From Flavobacterium anhuiense (lineage in GTDB: Bacteria > Bacteroidota > Bacteroidia > Flavobacteriales > Flavobacteriaceae), in the NCBI RefSeq assembly GCF_900101855.1, contig NZ_FMVC01000001.1, positions 434,001 through 498,000 on the forward strand: a stretch of DNA of 64,000 nt. The letters run 5' to 3'. Each line of letters begins with the position of its first letter. The first letter of the stretch is position 1. The position numbers and the translations under genes were made by a program. Positions 25,288-33,546 of the stretch are shown here, in pieces. Under the pieces are notes generated by a model, which worked only from the letters and a program-made list of their open reading frames with translations, did not search any database and had not been told where the DNA came from.

Positions 25288-25327
25288 AAAAAAAACCTTT
25301 GTCAAAAGTTGTACACTTTGACAAAGG
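25288..25327 (-). terminator. Terminator reading leftwards
   Basis: The stem CCTTTGTCAAA/TTTGACAAAGG (11 bp) is followed on the minus strand by nine T. It probably ended the transcript of the now-broken S41 peptidase gene. Confidence 0.7.
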
Positions 25328-25358
25328 CTAGAACAATAACAACCTATTTTTTATCATT

Positions 25359-25446
25359 CTAAGGAACGAAGGACCTCACAAGAAGCTTCGAGGAGAAAAC
25401 CCCCATTTTTTCTCTCGATCAGCTAGTGCGATCCCTCGTTACTCAG
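25359..25446. repeat. Inverted repeat element, GGAACGAAGGA type
   Basis: The left arm (CTAAGGAACGAAGGACCTCA) and right arm (complement CTGAGTAACGAGGGATCGCA) are clearly related in inverted orientation, separated by a C-run/T-run centre. It lies just downstream of the broken S41 peptidase gene and resembles dispersed flavobacterial repeats. Confidence 0.5.
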
Positions 25447-25461
25447 TACGACAAACTGGGT

Positions 25462-25663
25462 TTATTTTCCTGTTTCTATATATAGCAAAGCGCGTTCCAA
25501 AACTTCATCTCTGCCTTCTTTTATCCCTTTTATTGTTGGTTTTACCTCAATATCGGGTACAATTCCTACATGTCGCAGCCAATTTTTCGGTCTGGGTAAT
25601 GCTACCCAAACCAAAAATGGTCTGAGAAAAAACAAGAAGAAAAATTATTACAACTTTTTTCAT
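25462..25663 (-). pseudogene. S41 (tail-specific) peptidase with internal deletion
   Basis: The first 29 codons give a signal peptide and the start of a mature S41 peptidase (MKKVVIIFLLVFSQTIF, then QTEKLAATC). Directly after, in another frame, comes the typical S41 C-terminus (RHVGIVPDIEVKPTIKG, then GRDEVLERALLYIETGK and stop). Family members are several hundred residues, so the middle, including the protease core, is gone and the ends are out of frame. It is a non-functional remnant. Repeats lie right next to it on the 3' side. Confidence 0.75.
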
Positions 25664-25796
25664 TTAGCTTTTCTGGTTAACTTAAATTGTTTTTGGAACA
25701 AGTTCTTGTAAAAAGAAAATCGAATTTAGAACTAAAATTCCAAATTCGATTGAGGTTTCCCGTAAAGAGGTAAATTTTTTCTTAAATAATTAGAAT

Positions 25797-26522
25797 TTAA
25801 TCCAATTCTTCTAAAAGCTGTTCAACTTCATCATAATCTTCATAGTCTTGCGAAATTGTCTGTAAAATGGCTTTACAGTCATCATATTTTCCTTGTTTTA
25901 ATTTAGATAAAGCTAGATTCCATTTTGCTTTTTCTTTATAAACAGAATTTCCGGCTTCCAATTCTTTAAATATATTTTCTGCTTTTACGTATTTGCCAAC
26001 TTGCAATAATGAAACGGCATAGAAATATTTAATCTCGTCTGAATTGTTTTCTTTTAAAATCATTTCAAAAATCGGAATCGCTGTTTCATATCTTTTTCCG
26101 TTGAAATTATTCTCTGCTTGTTTTAAAATGGCTTCAGAAACGCCTCTTTCTGTAAAATAAGCACTTTCTGGATGATTATAATCTTCAAAATTTGGATAAT
26201 GCTTGTAATCAAAGAAAAACAGCCCGAACATAATAATTATAGATGCCGCTGCCGCAAAATACCACGGTTTAAGTGAAGCTACTTTATTTTCCTTTTTATT
26301 AAAATATTTATCTGAAATTCTGGTCAAGTTTCCTTTAAAGATTTCTCTTTCCTGTTCTTGTCCGAATTTATTCTCCAACTGAAAATGCATTTCTTTGAAA
26401 CTTTCAAACTCCGAAGCCAATGCAGCATCCTCAGATAATTGTTTCTCAAAATTGTTTTTTTCATCAACGGTCAGTTCGCCTTGAAGATATTGGTCAAATA
26501 ATATATAGCGTTCTTCGTTCAT
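25797..26522 (-). CDS. TPR-bearing anti-sigma-like membrane protein
   Basis: 241 residues. The N-terminal part (ERYILFDQYLQGELTVDEKNNFEKQLSED) resembles anti-sigma and zinc-finger-like N-termini that bind sigma factors, but no HxxxC..C set is present. One membrane helix (about 87-104, YFAAAASIIIMFGLFFF) is followed by extracytoplasmic TPR-like repeats (AIPIFEMILKENN, YVKAENIFKELEAGN). It starts 2 bases after the sigma gene stop. It probably holds the sigma factor until a signal is sensed outside the membrane. Confidence 0.78.
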   Translation of the reverse strand: MNEERYILFDQYLQGELTVDEKNNFEKQLSEDAALASEFESFKEMHFQLENKFGQEQEREIFKGNLTRISDKYFNKKENKVASLKPWYFAAAASIIIMFGLFFFDYKHYPNFEDYNHPESAYFTERGVSEAILKQAENNFNGKRYETAIPIFEMILKENNSDEIKYFYAVSLLQVGKYVKAENIFKELEAGNSVYKEKAKWNLALSKLKQGKYDDCKAILQTISQDYEDYDEVEQLLEELD

Positions 26523-26524
26523 GA

Positions 26525-27109
26525 TTAATTGTTTTTTAAAGAGTTAAAATTTTTCGCTTCTTGAATCCACTGCGTCAGCTGGCCTACACACAACGATTTC
26601 TTTTTTCGGACATAACCGTAAGTCACATTGAGTTTTTGGGCTACTTCTTCCATTGATTTTAGAGAAAAACTGAGTTTCAAAACTTCTTGGCATTTCTCTC
26701 CCAATTTTTGGAACATGGTTTCGAAAAGCTTCTGTTTTTCATCAAATTCTTCTGCCTGTGCAATCAATTCGTGAGCAGATTCATTGATAGATACCACATT
26801 CTCATAAATTGTTACCCCTTTATTGGCAGAATTTTTCAATTCGTTTAGCCAGCGTCTTTTGCAGAGCAAGAAAAAATAGGCGTCAAACGGACAAGTGAGC
26901 TGAAGTTTCTTGGCTTTCGCCTGATTAAAAAGCAAAATCATAATTTCCTGAATCACATCCTGCGCCTGATCTTTATCTCCAGAATTATTGGTGATAAACT
27001 GAACTACTTTGGGCGCAAATTTTTTATATATCATTTCGATAACTAGTGAATCGTTTGCAGCAAGTCCGTCGATATATTTTTGATCAGGATGAATTTTATT
27101 TTGATCCAT
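26525..27109 (-). CDS. ECF-type RNA polymerase sigma factor
   Basis: 194 residues with region 2 (IEMIYKKFAPKVVQFITNN, DVIQEIMILLFNQAK, CPFDAYFFLLCKRRWLNEL) and region 4 (KCQEVLKLSFSLKSMEEVAQKLNVTYGYVRKKK). It is paired with the TPR anti-sigma-like protein. Its own promoter looks housekeeping-type (TTG-N20-TATTTTTG), and it overlaps a divergent motif that may be this factor's target. Its likely regulon is the plus-strand gene set running from 27240 to the CHAT/retropepsin pair. Confidence 0.9.
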   Translation of the reverse strand: MDQNKIHPDQKYIDGLAANDSLVIEMIYKKFAPKVVQFITNNSGDKDQAQDVIQEIMILLFNQAKAKKLQLTCPFDAYFFLLCKRRWLNELKNSANKGVTIYENVVSINESAHELIAQAEEFDEKQKLFETMFQKLGEKCQEVLKLSFSLKSMEEVAQKLNVTYGYVRKKKSLCVGQLTQWIQEAKNFNSLKNN

Positions 27110-27156
27110 AAAAATGCATTTTACAGCTAATTTAAAAAAAGAATCTTAAAAATTTT

Positions 27157-27187
27157 CAAAAATAAGAGGTAACAATATTACAATCAA
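27157..27187 (-). promoter_or_regulatory. Housekeeping promoter of the sigma factor gene
   Basis: On the minus strand, TTG (27185-27187) and TATTTTTG (27157-27164) lie 20 bases apart, a consensus Bacteroidota promoter. It overlaps the divergent GGTAACAA motif copy 1 on the other strand, so occupancy of one could block the other. Confidence 0.55.
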
Positions 27188-27198
27188 TTGTATATATC
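27168..27198 (+). promoter_or_regulatory. GGTAACAA-N12-TTGTATATA motif, copy 1 (candidate ECF promoter)
   Basis: GGTAACAA, 12 bases, then TTGTATATA, 42 bases before the ATG of the small membrane protein at 27240. The same two blocks recur twice before the lipoprotein gene and not before the sigma gene itself. Confidence 0.6.
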
Positions 27199-27239
27199 GA
27201 AACAAAAGTCTTTTAAAAACCTTTAAAAAATTAAAAGAA

Positions 27240-27539
27240 ATGGAAAGTTACCAATATATCAATGAAAAAAATCTAGATCGCTTTTACGAAATAATCGCTG
27301 CTAAAACACGTAACGGTTTTGTAATTACAGAACAAAATGAAAAACTGCCTTATGTGGTTTTGTCTAAAGAAAAGAAAAACATAAATCATACTTTTCATTT
27401 GTTTCTAAGCGTATTCACTTTTGGCATCTGGCTAATTGTCTGGATTTATCTTATTCTAAAATTCTCCCGCAAAAAAGACATTTTGGTCGCTGTTGACGAA
27501 GATGGAAATCTTTTTGAAGACAAATGCATTTCTATTTAA
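27240..27539 (+). CDS. Small membrane protein, sigma-factor neighbour
   Basis: 99 residues. A charged N-terminal domain of about 47 residues (YQYINEKNLDRFYEII, GFVITEQNEKLPYVVLSK) is followed by a long hydrophobic segment (FHLFLSVFTFGIWLIVWIYLIL), one long or two short helices, then a short acidic tail. I do not recognise a family. It is the first gene divergent from the sigma factor and lies directly behind motif copy 1, so it is probably controlled by that sigma factor. Confidence 0.65.
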   Translation: MESYQYINEKNLDRFYEIIAAKTRNGFVITEQNEKLPYVVLSKEKKNINHTFHLFLSVFTFGIWLIVWIYLILKFSRKKDILVAVDEDGNLFEDKCISI

Positions 27540-27549
27540 ACAAAACTGA

Positions 27550-27579
27550 GGTAACAAATTTTGACGTCAATTGATATAA
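27550..27579 (+). promoter_or_regulatory. GGTAACAA-N13-TTGATATAA motif, copy 2
   Basis: Same blocks with a 13-base spacer. The region after it (ATAAAAGCCCTTTAAAAA) resembles that after copy 1 (CAAAAGTCTTTTAAAAA), suggesting a duplicated promoter region. It lies 11 bases after the stop of the small membrane protein. Confidence 0.6.
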
Positions 27580-27617
27580 GCACATAAAAGCCCTTTAAAA
27601 AAATTTTTGAAAAAGAG

Positions 27618-27647
27618 GGTAACAAAATCTAACCCGAGTTGATATAA
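27618..27647 (+). promoter_or_regulatory. GGTAACAA-N13-TTGATATAA motif, copy 3
   Basis: Same blocks and 13-base spacer as copy 2, 72 bases before the lipoprotein ATG. Two tandem copies in front of one gene suggest strong or two-start expression. Confidence 0.6.
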
Positions 27648-27718
27648 CATTAAAATTAATTAACCAAATCTGAAAACTACTTGAAACAATCAAGCCAGAT
27701 TTATAAAAACTAGAAATT

Positions 27719-28702
27719 ATGAAAACAAATTTAAAAAAGATCGGACTTTTAATAATAGCGATGACAACGTTCGCAAGCTGCGACAATAGCGACGGAGAAG
27801 ATATCAAAATTTCGCCTCCTACTTCTGAAGCGTTTAAAAGCATTAGCGAAAAAGGAGTAAAAAGAAACACGCAAAATTTTACTATGACCGCAGGAAACGG
27901 CGTTGTTACCTTAACTTCAGCAAAGGGTGTAAAGCTTTACATTAACGGAGATTGTTTAACCAAAAACGGAAATCCTGTAACTGGGCAAGTCGATATTGAA
28001 TACATCGAACTTTTTGATAAAGGAAATATGCTGGTTACCAACAAACCAACTATGGGAATTACCGCAGACGGGAAGAAAAATCTTTTAATTTCTGGAGGAG
28101 AATTCTTCATCAAAGCAACTCAGGGAGGAGTCGAATTGCAAACTTCTTGCAGTATGAATATGATCGTTCCGACTGCATTGACAAATGGTTTTGATAACCT
28201 AATGACTTTGTGGACTGGAGTTATCGACGAAGATGGCAATTTGGCTTGGAGGGAAGCAAAAGCAAATGCTGATGGAACTGATGGAAAAGGCGGTGTACAA
28301 GGTGAATTAAACAATTATTATGTGACTTTCGGTAAATTCGGTTGGACCAACGTAGATCGTTTTTACCACGATCCAAGACCAAAAACAACTCTTTTAGTTG
28401 ATGTTCCAGACGGATACAACAATACAAACAGTGCCGTTTTTCTTTCTTACGATGGAGAAGGCAAAAATGCACTTGCTCAATTGGACACTTATACAGCTGA
28501 AGGATTGTTTAGCGAACATTACGGTCAAATTCCGATTGGATTAGCTTGCCATATCATTTTTGCAACAGAAGATAACGGAAACTGGCGCTATGCGATAAAA
28601 GGCGTGACAATTTCTGCAAATGCGGTTTACGAATTTAATTTAGCCGAAACAACAGTCGGCACCGAAGCTCAATTAGTTGCTGCAATTAATGCCATACAGT
28701 AA
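27719..28702 (+). CDS. Surface or periplasmic lipoprotein
   Basis: 327 residues with a lipobox ending at Cys21 (TTFASC) followed by DNSDGED, the acidic context that favours surface export in Bacteroidota. The rest is beta-rich (TMTAGNGVVTLTSAKGVKLYING, FTNVDRFYHDPR-like segments) and I recognise no enzyme motif. It follows two tandem copies of the candidate ECF promoter and is followed by a terminator. It is probably an output of the sigma factor and part of the CHAT locus. Confidence 0.75.
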   Translation: MKTNLKKIGLLIIAMTTFASCDNSDGEDIKISPPTSEAFKSISEKGVKRNTQNFTMTAGNGVVTLTSAKGVKLYINGDCLTKNGNPVTGQVDIEYIELFDKGNMLVTNKPTMGITADGKKNLLISGGEFFIKATQGGVELQTSCSMNMIVPTALTNGFDNLMTLWTGVIDEDGNLAWREAKANADGTDGKGGVQGELNNYYVTFGKFGWTNVDRFYHDPRPKTTLLVDVPDGYNNTNSAVFLSYDGEGKNALAQLDTYTAEGLFSEHYGQIPIGLACHIIFATEDNGNWRYAIKGVTISANAVYEFNLAETTVGTEAQLVAAINAIQ

Positions 28703-28723
28703 CTTCTAAATGCTTTTTTTGAG

Positions 28724-28752
28724 AAAAAGTGGTGATTTGCTCATCACTTTTT
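28724..28752 (+). terminator. Terminator after the lipoprotein gene
   Basis: AAAAAGTGGTGA pairs with TCATCACTTTTT around TTTGC and is followed by more T. One mismatch in the stem. Confidence 0.65.
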
Positions 28753-28814
28753 TTTACATTTAATCTTGTTTGAGATTTCATTCAGAAATTTTTAAACCTC
28801 AAAACTATCTAGTT

Positions 28815-30767
28815 ATGAAACCACAACTGTCTATTTTCTTTATTCTATTTTCTATTTTTTCAATAGGACAAACCAAAGTGAAAGACACCATAACACGAAG
28901 AGCCAATATAGGTTTTATTCAAAACGGAAATCAGGTTAGTTTTAAACCAGAAACTCCGCCTTTGATTCCGATTGCGGGTGCGCCAAAACCAAGTTATTCT
29001 TATTTATGGGAATTAGGAGACGGCCATTACAGCAAAGAAGCCGAACCTAAACATGTTTATAAAAACAAAGGAACTTACACGGCAAGACTTGCTGTAACGA
29101 ATAATTATGACAACGGAAAACCTCCGGCAACTCGCCCAAAGAAAGTGGCCATAAACGATATTACAGACACCAATTATAAAGACATTGCTTCTATTCCCGA
29201 TCAGAATGGTTTTGCGATTATTAAAAACTGTGATCCAATTCCAGAACAAGAAATGGTAGTTGTGGTAAGTTATCAGAATCTTGAAAATTATGTTTCTAGC
29301 GGAAAGCTTTATTTATTTTATAATGAAAAGCAATTCAAACACAATAATTCCGAATTAAGTGATTTCAGAACGTATGCGGGCGAACGTGAAGTGAAAGAAA
29401 ATCTTGTTGCTTCGACTGATGATTTAAATGACTCGAATACTTTTTTGGCTTCCGCCGAAGGGACTTCCAAAATCAAAAAATATAGAAATACCACAACTGA
29501 AGAAGATTTGGAAGCTTCACTTTCAGATGCCAATAAAACCTATCACAATGTTTCTATTTTAGAATTTGATGATGCGAATCCGGGAGAAACTCGAAATGTT
29601 TTTTACACTTTCAAAACAACTCCCGAAATGATAAAAGATACCAGTGCAACAGTAACCATGCGAGGAATTTTTGTCCCGAATAGAAGTTATAAAAACCATA
29701 AAGTGAAAAATCTGGAAATGGAAATTGTAACTTCTCACGATCCAAACAAAATGGGTTCTAACGGAAGTTTTATGAATTACAGATTAGTGCGTTTCAAACG
29801 AGTAAATTTTAAAACCCGTTTTCAAAATAATGGTGAAGGTCCAGCAAGAAAGATCCGTTTGGAAACCGATGTTCCCGACATGTTTGACAAAAAAACTTTT
29901 CAGATTGAAAGCATGTATCCCGAATGTCCGATTTGTCCAAAAGGTGAAGAGCCAACCGTAAGCTGTCTCGATACGATTATCAAACAGAAACAAATCATTT
30001 TTACTTTTAAAAACATTTATCTTCCTGGAAGCGAACAGAAAAATGTACATGAAAAAGATTCTACAAAAGGTTTTGTCAAATATTCCATGAAGTTTGGTGA
30101 AGATTTTCATAAGGTAAAAACCAAAAGCCGAACTGCCATTATTTTTGATAAAAACGAACCCATAATTACCAACTATGCCACTACCAGATTCCTTCCTGGA
30201 ATTTCGATTGGCGCCAAAGCAGGTTATAATTTTTATCCAGATCTAGATAAATCGACGAGCTATTTTGTGGGCGCGACGCTTTCGCCTTTTAAATCGTATC
30301 GTTTTTATTGGCAGGTAGAATGGGAAAATGCTTTAAACCAATATGACAGCAAAGTAAACGTTTCGGAAGAATTTAATACAAATGCCAACGGAACCAGACA
30401 ATTGGTACGCACCACAACTGCCACTGAAAATAAAAATATCAATTGGGAAATTCCTGTTTTAATTCGATATAATATCAATAACTACATTGGAGTTGGAGCG
30501 GGAATTCAGGCGAATGTAAATGTGTATTCAGAACAGAATCAAACGATCACGGTCGATACTTTTGAAGGCGATAAAGAAAACTTTTTGATCAGTTCAACAA
30601 CAAGTTCTAATACGATAAAAAACAATTTCTCAGGCTTTAAAACAGGGCTTTTATTTGACTTAACAGCTGGTTTCGCCAGAATCGGACCTAGTTTGGGCGC
30701 GCGCTATGTGATTAATTTTGAACAGAATTTTAATTATTTTCAGGTGTATGGAATTTGGAAGTTTTAG
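28815..30767 (+). CDS. PKD-domain protein with C-terminal beta-barrel
   Basis: 650 residues from the ATG at 28815, where a signal peptide begins (MKPQLSIFFILFSIFSIGQ); an upstream TTG would add 15 implausible residues. A PKD domain follows (YLWELGDGHYSKEAEPKHVYKNKGTYTARL), then beta-rich domains, including a four-cysteine stretch (CPICPKGEEPTVSC). The last about 180 residues look like an outer-membrane barrel (GISIGAKAGYNFYP, YFVGATLSPFKSYRFYWQVEW, ending YGIWKF). No T9SS tail is seen. It is probably an outer-membrane partner of the CHAT protease encoded next; no function can be stated. Confidence 0.72.
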   Translation: MKPQLSIFFILFSIFSIGQTKVKDTITRRANIGFIQNGNQVSFKPETPPLIPIAGAPKPSYSYLWELGDGHYSKEAEPKHVYKNKGTYTARLAVTNNYDNGKPPATRPKKVAINDITDTNYKDIASIPDQNGFAIIKNCDPIPEQEMVVVVSYQNLENYVSSGKLYLFYNEKQFKHNNSELSDFRTYAGEREVKENLVASTDDLNDSNTFLASAEGTSKIKKYRNTTTEEDLEASLSDANKTYHNVSILEFDDANPGETRNVFYTFKTTPEMIKDTSATVTMRGIFVPNRSYKNHKVKNLEMEIVTSHDPNKMGSNGSFMNYRLVRFKRVNFKTRFQNNGEGPARKIRLETDVPDMFDKKTFQIESMYPECPICPKGEEPTVSCLDTIIKQKQIIFTFKNIYLPGSEQKNVHEKDSTKGFVKYSMKFGEDFHKVKTKSRTAIIFDKNEPIITNYATTRFLPGISIGAKAGYNFYPDLDKSTSYFVGATLSPFKSYRFYWQVEWENALNQYDSKVNVSEEFNTNANGTRQLVRTTTATENKNINWEIPVLIRYNINNYIGVGAGIQANVNVYSEQNQTITVDTFEGDKENFLISSTTSSNTIKNNFSGFKTGLLFDLTAGFARIGPSLGARYVINFEQNFNYFQVYGIWKF

Positions 30768-30775
30768 AGGTTATA

Positions 30776-30908
30776 CCGCAGAGATGCACAAAGGTTACGC
30801 AGAGATACACAAAGAATATTTTGCCACGAATTTCACTAATTTCCACTAAATTTAAGTAATGCTATTTTGAGTTTCGATTTATAAAAATTCGTGAAATTCG
30901 TGGCAAAA
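30776..30908. repeat. Direct and inverted intergenic repeats before the CHAT gene
   Basis: Two near-identical tandem units begin at 30776 (CGCAGAGATGCACAAAGGTTA and CGCAGAGATACACAAAGAATA). They are followed by an 18-bp perfect inverted repeat, TTTTGCCACGAATTTCAC at 30819-30836 and its complement at 30891-30908. Both resemble dispersed flavobacterial repeats. Confidence 0.6.
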
Positions 30909-30918
30909 ACAATATAAT

Positions 30919-33546
30919 ATGAACTTACATCACTTATATGGTTTTATTTTCCTTTTCCTGTGTCTGAATGTTTTCGGACAAAGTCAGGAGGATAAAATAT
31001 ATAATGCTGTTGACAGTTTTACCGCGAATCCTTCAGCGGAAGCGTTGCAGAATTTAAGAAACATAGAAAGTGATTTCTGGAAAAGTGCCAAGACCAAAAC
31101 CAAAGATGAATTGTTGGCAATTGTCATTTTAAATTGCAACAAAGCGTATTATGAAAATCAGTTTGGACAGAATTTAGATGCGGTAAAAAGCTACGAAAAA
31201 GCTTGGATGATTTATCAGAAAAACAAACTTAAAAATTATGATATAATTGAATTCTGCCTGAAACCTTTGGGCAATTTATATACCGTTTTGGGCGATTATG
31301 AAAATGCCGAAAACACTATCAAACAATATTATTTTATTGCCAGTCAAGAGAAAAACAAGAGCCAAAAAACGGCCGCCATTCTTAATCTTTCAAATGTCTA
31401 TCAAAATACTGGTAACGTTTATAAAGCAATAGAATTGATTGAAAAAACAATCCAGACCGAAAAACTTTCTGCTGTTGAAAAAGGTCTATTATTGAATAAT
31501 TTGGGAACAAACTATGTTTTATCTTCTAAAAAGGCTGAAGCTGAAACTTCATTTTTGAAAGCGGTTTCTCTTTTAAAAAATGACAAATCGCAAACCGAAA
31601 CTTTAGCAAATGCATATCGAAATCTGGCTCAGTTAAAAGTAGATCAAAACGATTTTAAAAAAGCTTCCGAATTTTTCGAAAAGGCGAAAACAGAATTCAA
31701 TAAAAATCCGAAACGGGAACCTCGAAAAATAGGGCAATTTTATTATGAAGCCGCTTTTATTGCTTTTTCTGAAGGCAATATAGTTGATGCTCAGCAAAAT
31801 CTAGAAATAGTTTTTAAAACACTTCTTCCCAGTTATTCGGCTTCAAAAAATAGGCTCCCAAATGGGAATTCGCTTTATGCCGAAACGGTTTTATTAGATG
31901 CTTTAGATTTGCAGGCCTTAATTTATTTAGCCGAAAATCAGCCAAAAAATGCCTTAAAAAGTTATGAGCTTTCTTTTAAAATCGAAGAAATGATTCAGTC
32001 GCTTTTGGTTTATGAAAATTCAAAAATTATAACACAAGTACGAAACCGAAGCAGAACAGAAAAATGCATTGAAATTTATCTTTCATTGTTTGAAAGAGAA
32101 CGAAAAATGAATTATATCGAAAGTGCTTTTCTATTGTCTGAACAAACAAAATCGGTTGTTTTAAAAAAGCATCTTAAAAATATTGAAACGATTTCAAGAG
32201 AAGAAAAACTGATTTTGCAACAGCTCCAAAATTGGAATACCGCCATTCTGAAAGAACAGCAAAAATTAGAAGCGGCTAATATTTCTAAAATCAATGAAGC
32301 CGTTAAAAAACAGAATGAATTGATGCTGCTTTTGAAAACAAAGCAAAACAAAACCGATCAGAAAAAGAATTCTGAATTGGATTTGACTAAGTTGTACGAC
32401 AAACTGAAAAAAGACAATGCTGCATTAGTGGAATATTTTTTTGGAAGTCATTGCATCTATAATTTCATTCTCGAAAACAAAAAAATCACACTGCACAAAA
32501 TTGAAACAGCTGATAAGGAATTGCTTTCATTCATTGACTTTTTTAAAGATCCATCTGCAATTGCCAACAATCCTAAAAAGTATAATGCACTTGGAAATAA
32601 AATCTATAAGAAACTTCAAATTCCAAAAGTTGAAAAACATAAAAATTTGATTCTTGTTCCAGATGGAATTCTGTCTTTTCTGCCTTTTGAAGCTTTAATA
32701 AGCGAAACCTCAAACACAACCAATTTTACAAAAATGCATTATCTGCTGGATAAGTTTGATGTTTCTTATAACAATTCTGCAGAATTATATTTGAACACAA
32801 ATCCGCTTTCAAATGGCAAAAAGAATATTTTAGGCCTTTTTCCAATTTTCGAAAAAACCAATTACGAACTTCCTTTTTCGAAAAATGAATTGCAATCTAT
32901 AAAACATAATTTTGACGGACAGTTTTTTGAGAATAAAAATGCTGATTTCTCAAACTTTAAAAACAGTGCAATAGGAAAATCGATTATACATCTCAGCACG
33001 CATGCCTCTTCAGGCGATCTGGAAACTCCGGCAAGCATCAAATTCTATGATCAAGAAGTTTTATTTTCTGAATTGTATAATTTACAGCTCAATCCTGATT
33101 TGGTGGTTCTGAGCGCTTGTGAAACCGGAATTGGAAAACTCTATAAAGGCGAAGGCGCTCTGAGCGTAGCAAGAGGTTTTCAGTTTGCGGGAGCACAAAA
33201 TCTATTATTTTCTTTGTGGAATGTAAACGATTATACAACTTCTGTTTTCATGGATTATTTTTATAAAGAGGTAAAACATAATTCGTCTTTTGCACAGGCA
33301 ACGGCAAATGCAAAAAGGGAGTTTTTAAAAGATGAAAACGTTCCAAATGCAAAAAAGTCACCTTATTATTGGAGTGCTTTTGTGTATTATGGCACTCTTG
33401 AAAAGCCTGAAAAGCAAACCAATTATATCTTGTATATCATTAGTTTTTTGGCGGCAATTGGCTTATTTTTGGTTTTCAATCATTACAGGAATGGAAAATC
33501 TTCACGAAATTCTCAAAATAGAGAAGTACAAAAAAATAAAGTTTAA
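30919..33546 (+). CDS. TPR-CHAT caspase-like protease, membrane-anchored
   Basis: 875 residues. Signal peptide 1-20 (ending VFGQ), TPR repeats to about 330, and a helical linker. Then comes a CHAT domain with catalytic His695 in HLSTHASSG and Cys734 in VVLSACETG, both typical of the separase/caspase clan. A membrane helix near 836-852 (YILYIISFLAAIGLFLVF) and a basic tail end the protein. With a signal peptide and a C-terminal helix the protease should face the periplasm. It overlaps a retropepsin-like gene by 56 bases and lies downstream of an ECF sigma pair. The substrate is unknown. Confidence 0.9.
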   Translation: MNLHHLYGFIFLFLCLNVFGQSQEDKIYNAVDSFTANPSAEALQNLRNIESDFWKSAKTKTKDELLAIVILNCNKAYYENQFGQNLDAVKSYEKAWMIYQKNKLKNYDIIEFCLKPLGNLYTVLGDYENAENTIKQYYFIASQEKNKSQKTAAILNLSNVYQNTGNVYKAIELIEKTIQTEKLSAVEKGLLLNNLGTNYVLSSKKAEAETSFLKAVSLLKNDKSQTETLANAYRNLAQLKVDQNDFKKASEFFEKAKTEFNKNPKREPRKIGQFYYEAAFIAFSEGNIVDAQQNLEIVFKTLLPSYSASKNRLPNGNSLYAETVLLDALDLQALIYLAENQPKNALKSYELSFKIEEMIQSLLVYENSKIITQVRNRSRTEKCIEIYLSLFERERKMNYIESAFLLSEQTKSVVLKKHLKNIETISREEKLILQQLQNWNTAILKEQQKLEAANISKINEAVKKQNELMLLLKTKQNKTDQKKNSELDLTKLYDKLKKDNAALVEYFFGSHCIYNFILENKKITLHKIETADKELLSFIDFFKDPSAIANNPKKYNALGNKIYKKLQIPKVEKHKNLILVPDGILSFLPFEALISETSNTTNFTKMHYLLDKFDVSYNNSAELYLNTNPLSNGKKNILGLFPIFEKTNYELPFSKNELQSIKHNFDGQFFENKNADFSNFKNSAIGKSIIHLSTHASSGDLETPASIKFYDQEVLFSELYNLQLNPDLVVLSACETGIGKLYKGEGALSVARGFQFAGAQNLLFSLWNVNDYTTSVFMDYFYKEVKHNSSFAQATANAKREFLKDENVPNAKKSPYYWSAFVYYGTLEKPEKQTNYILYIISFLAAIGLFLVFNHYRNGKSSRNSQNREVQKNKV

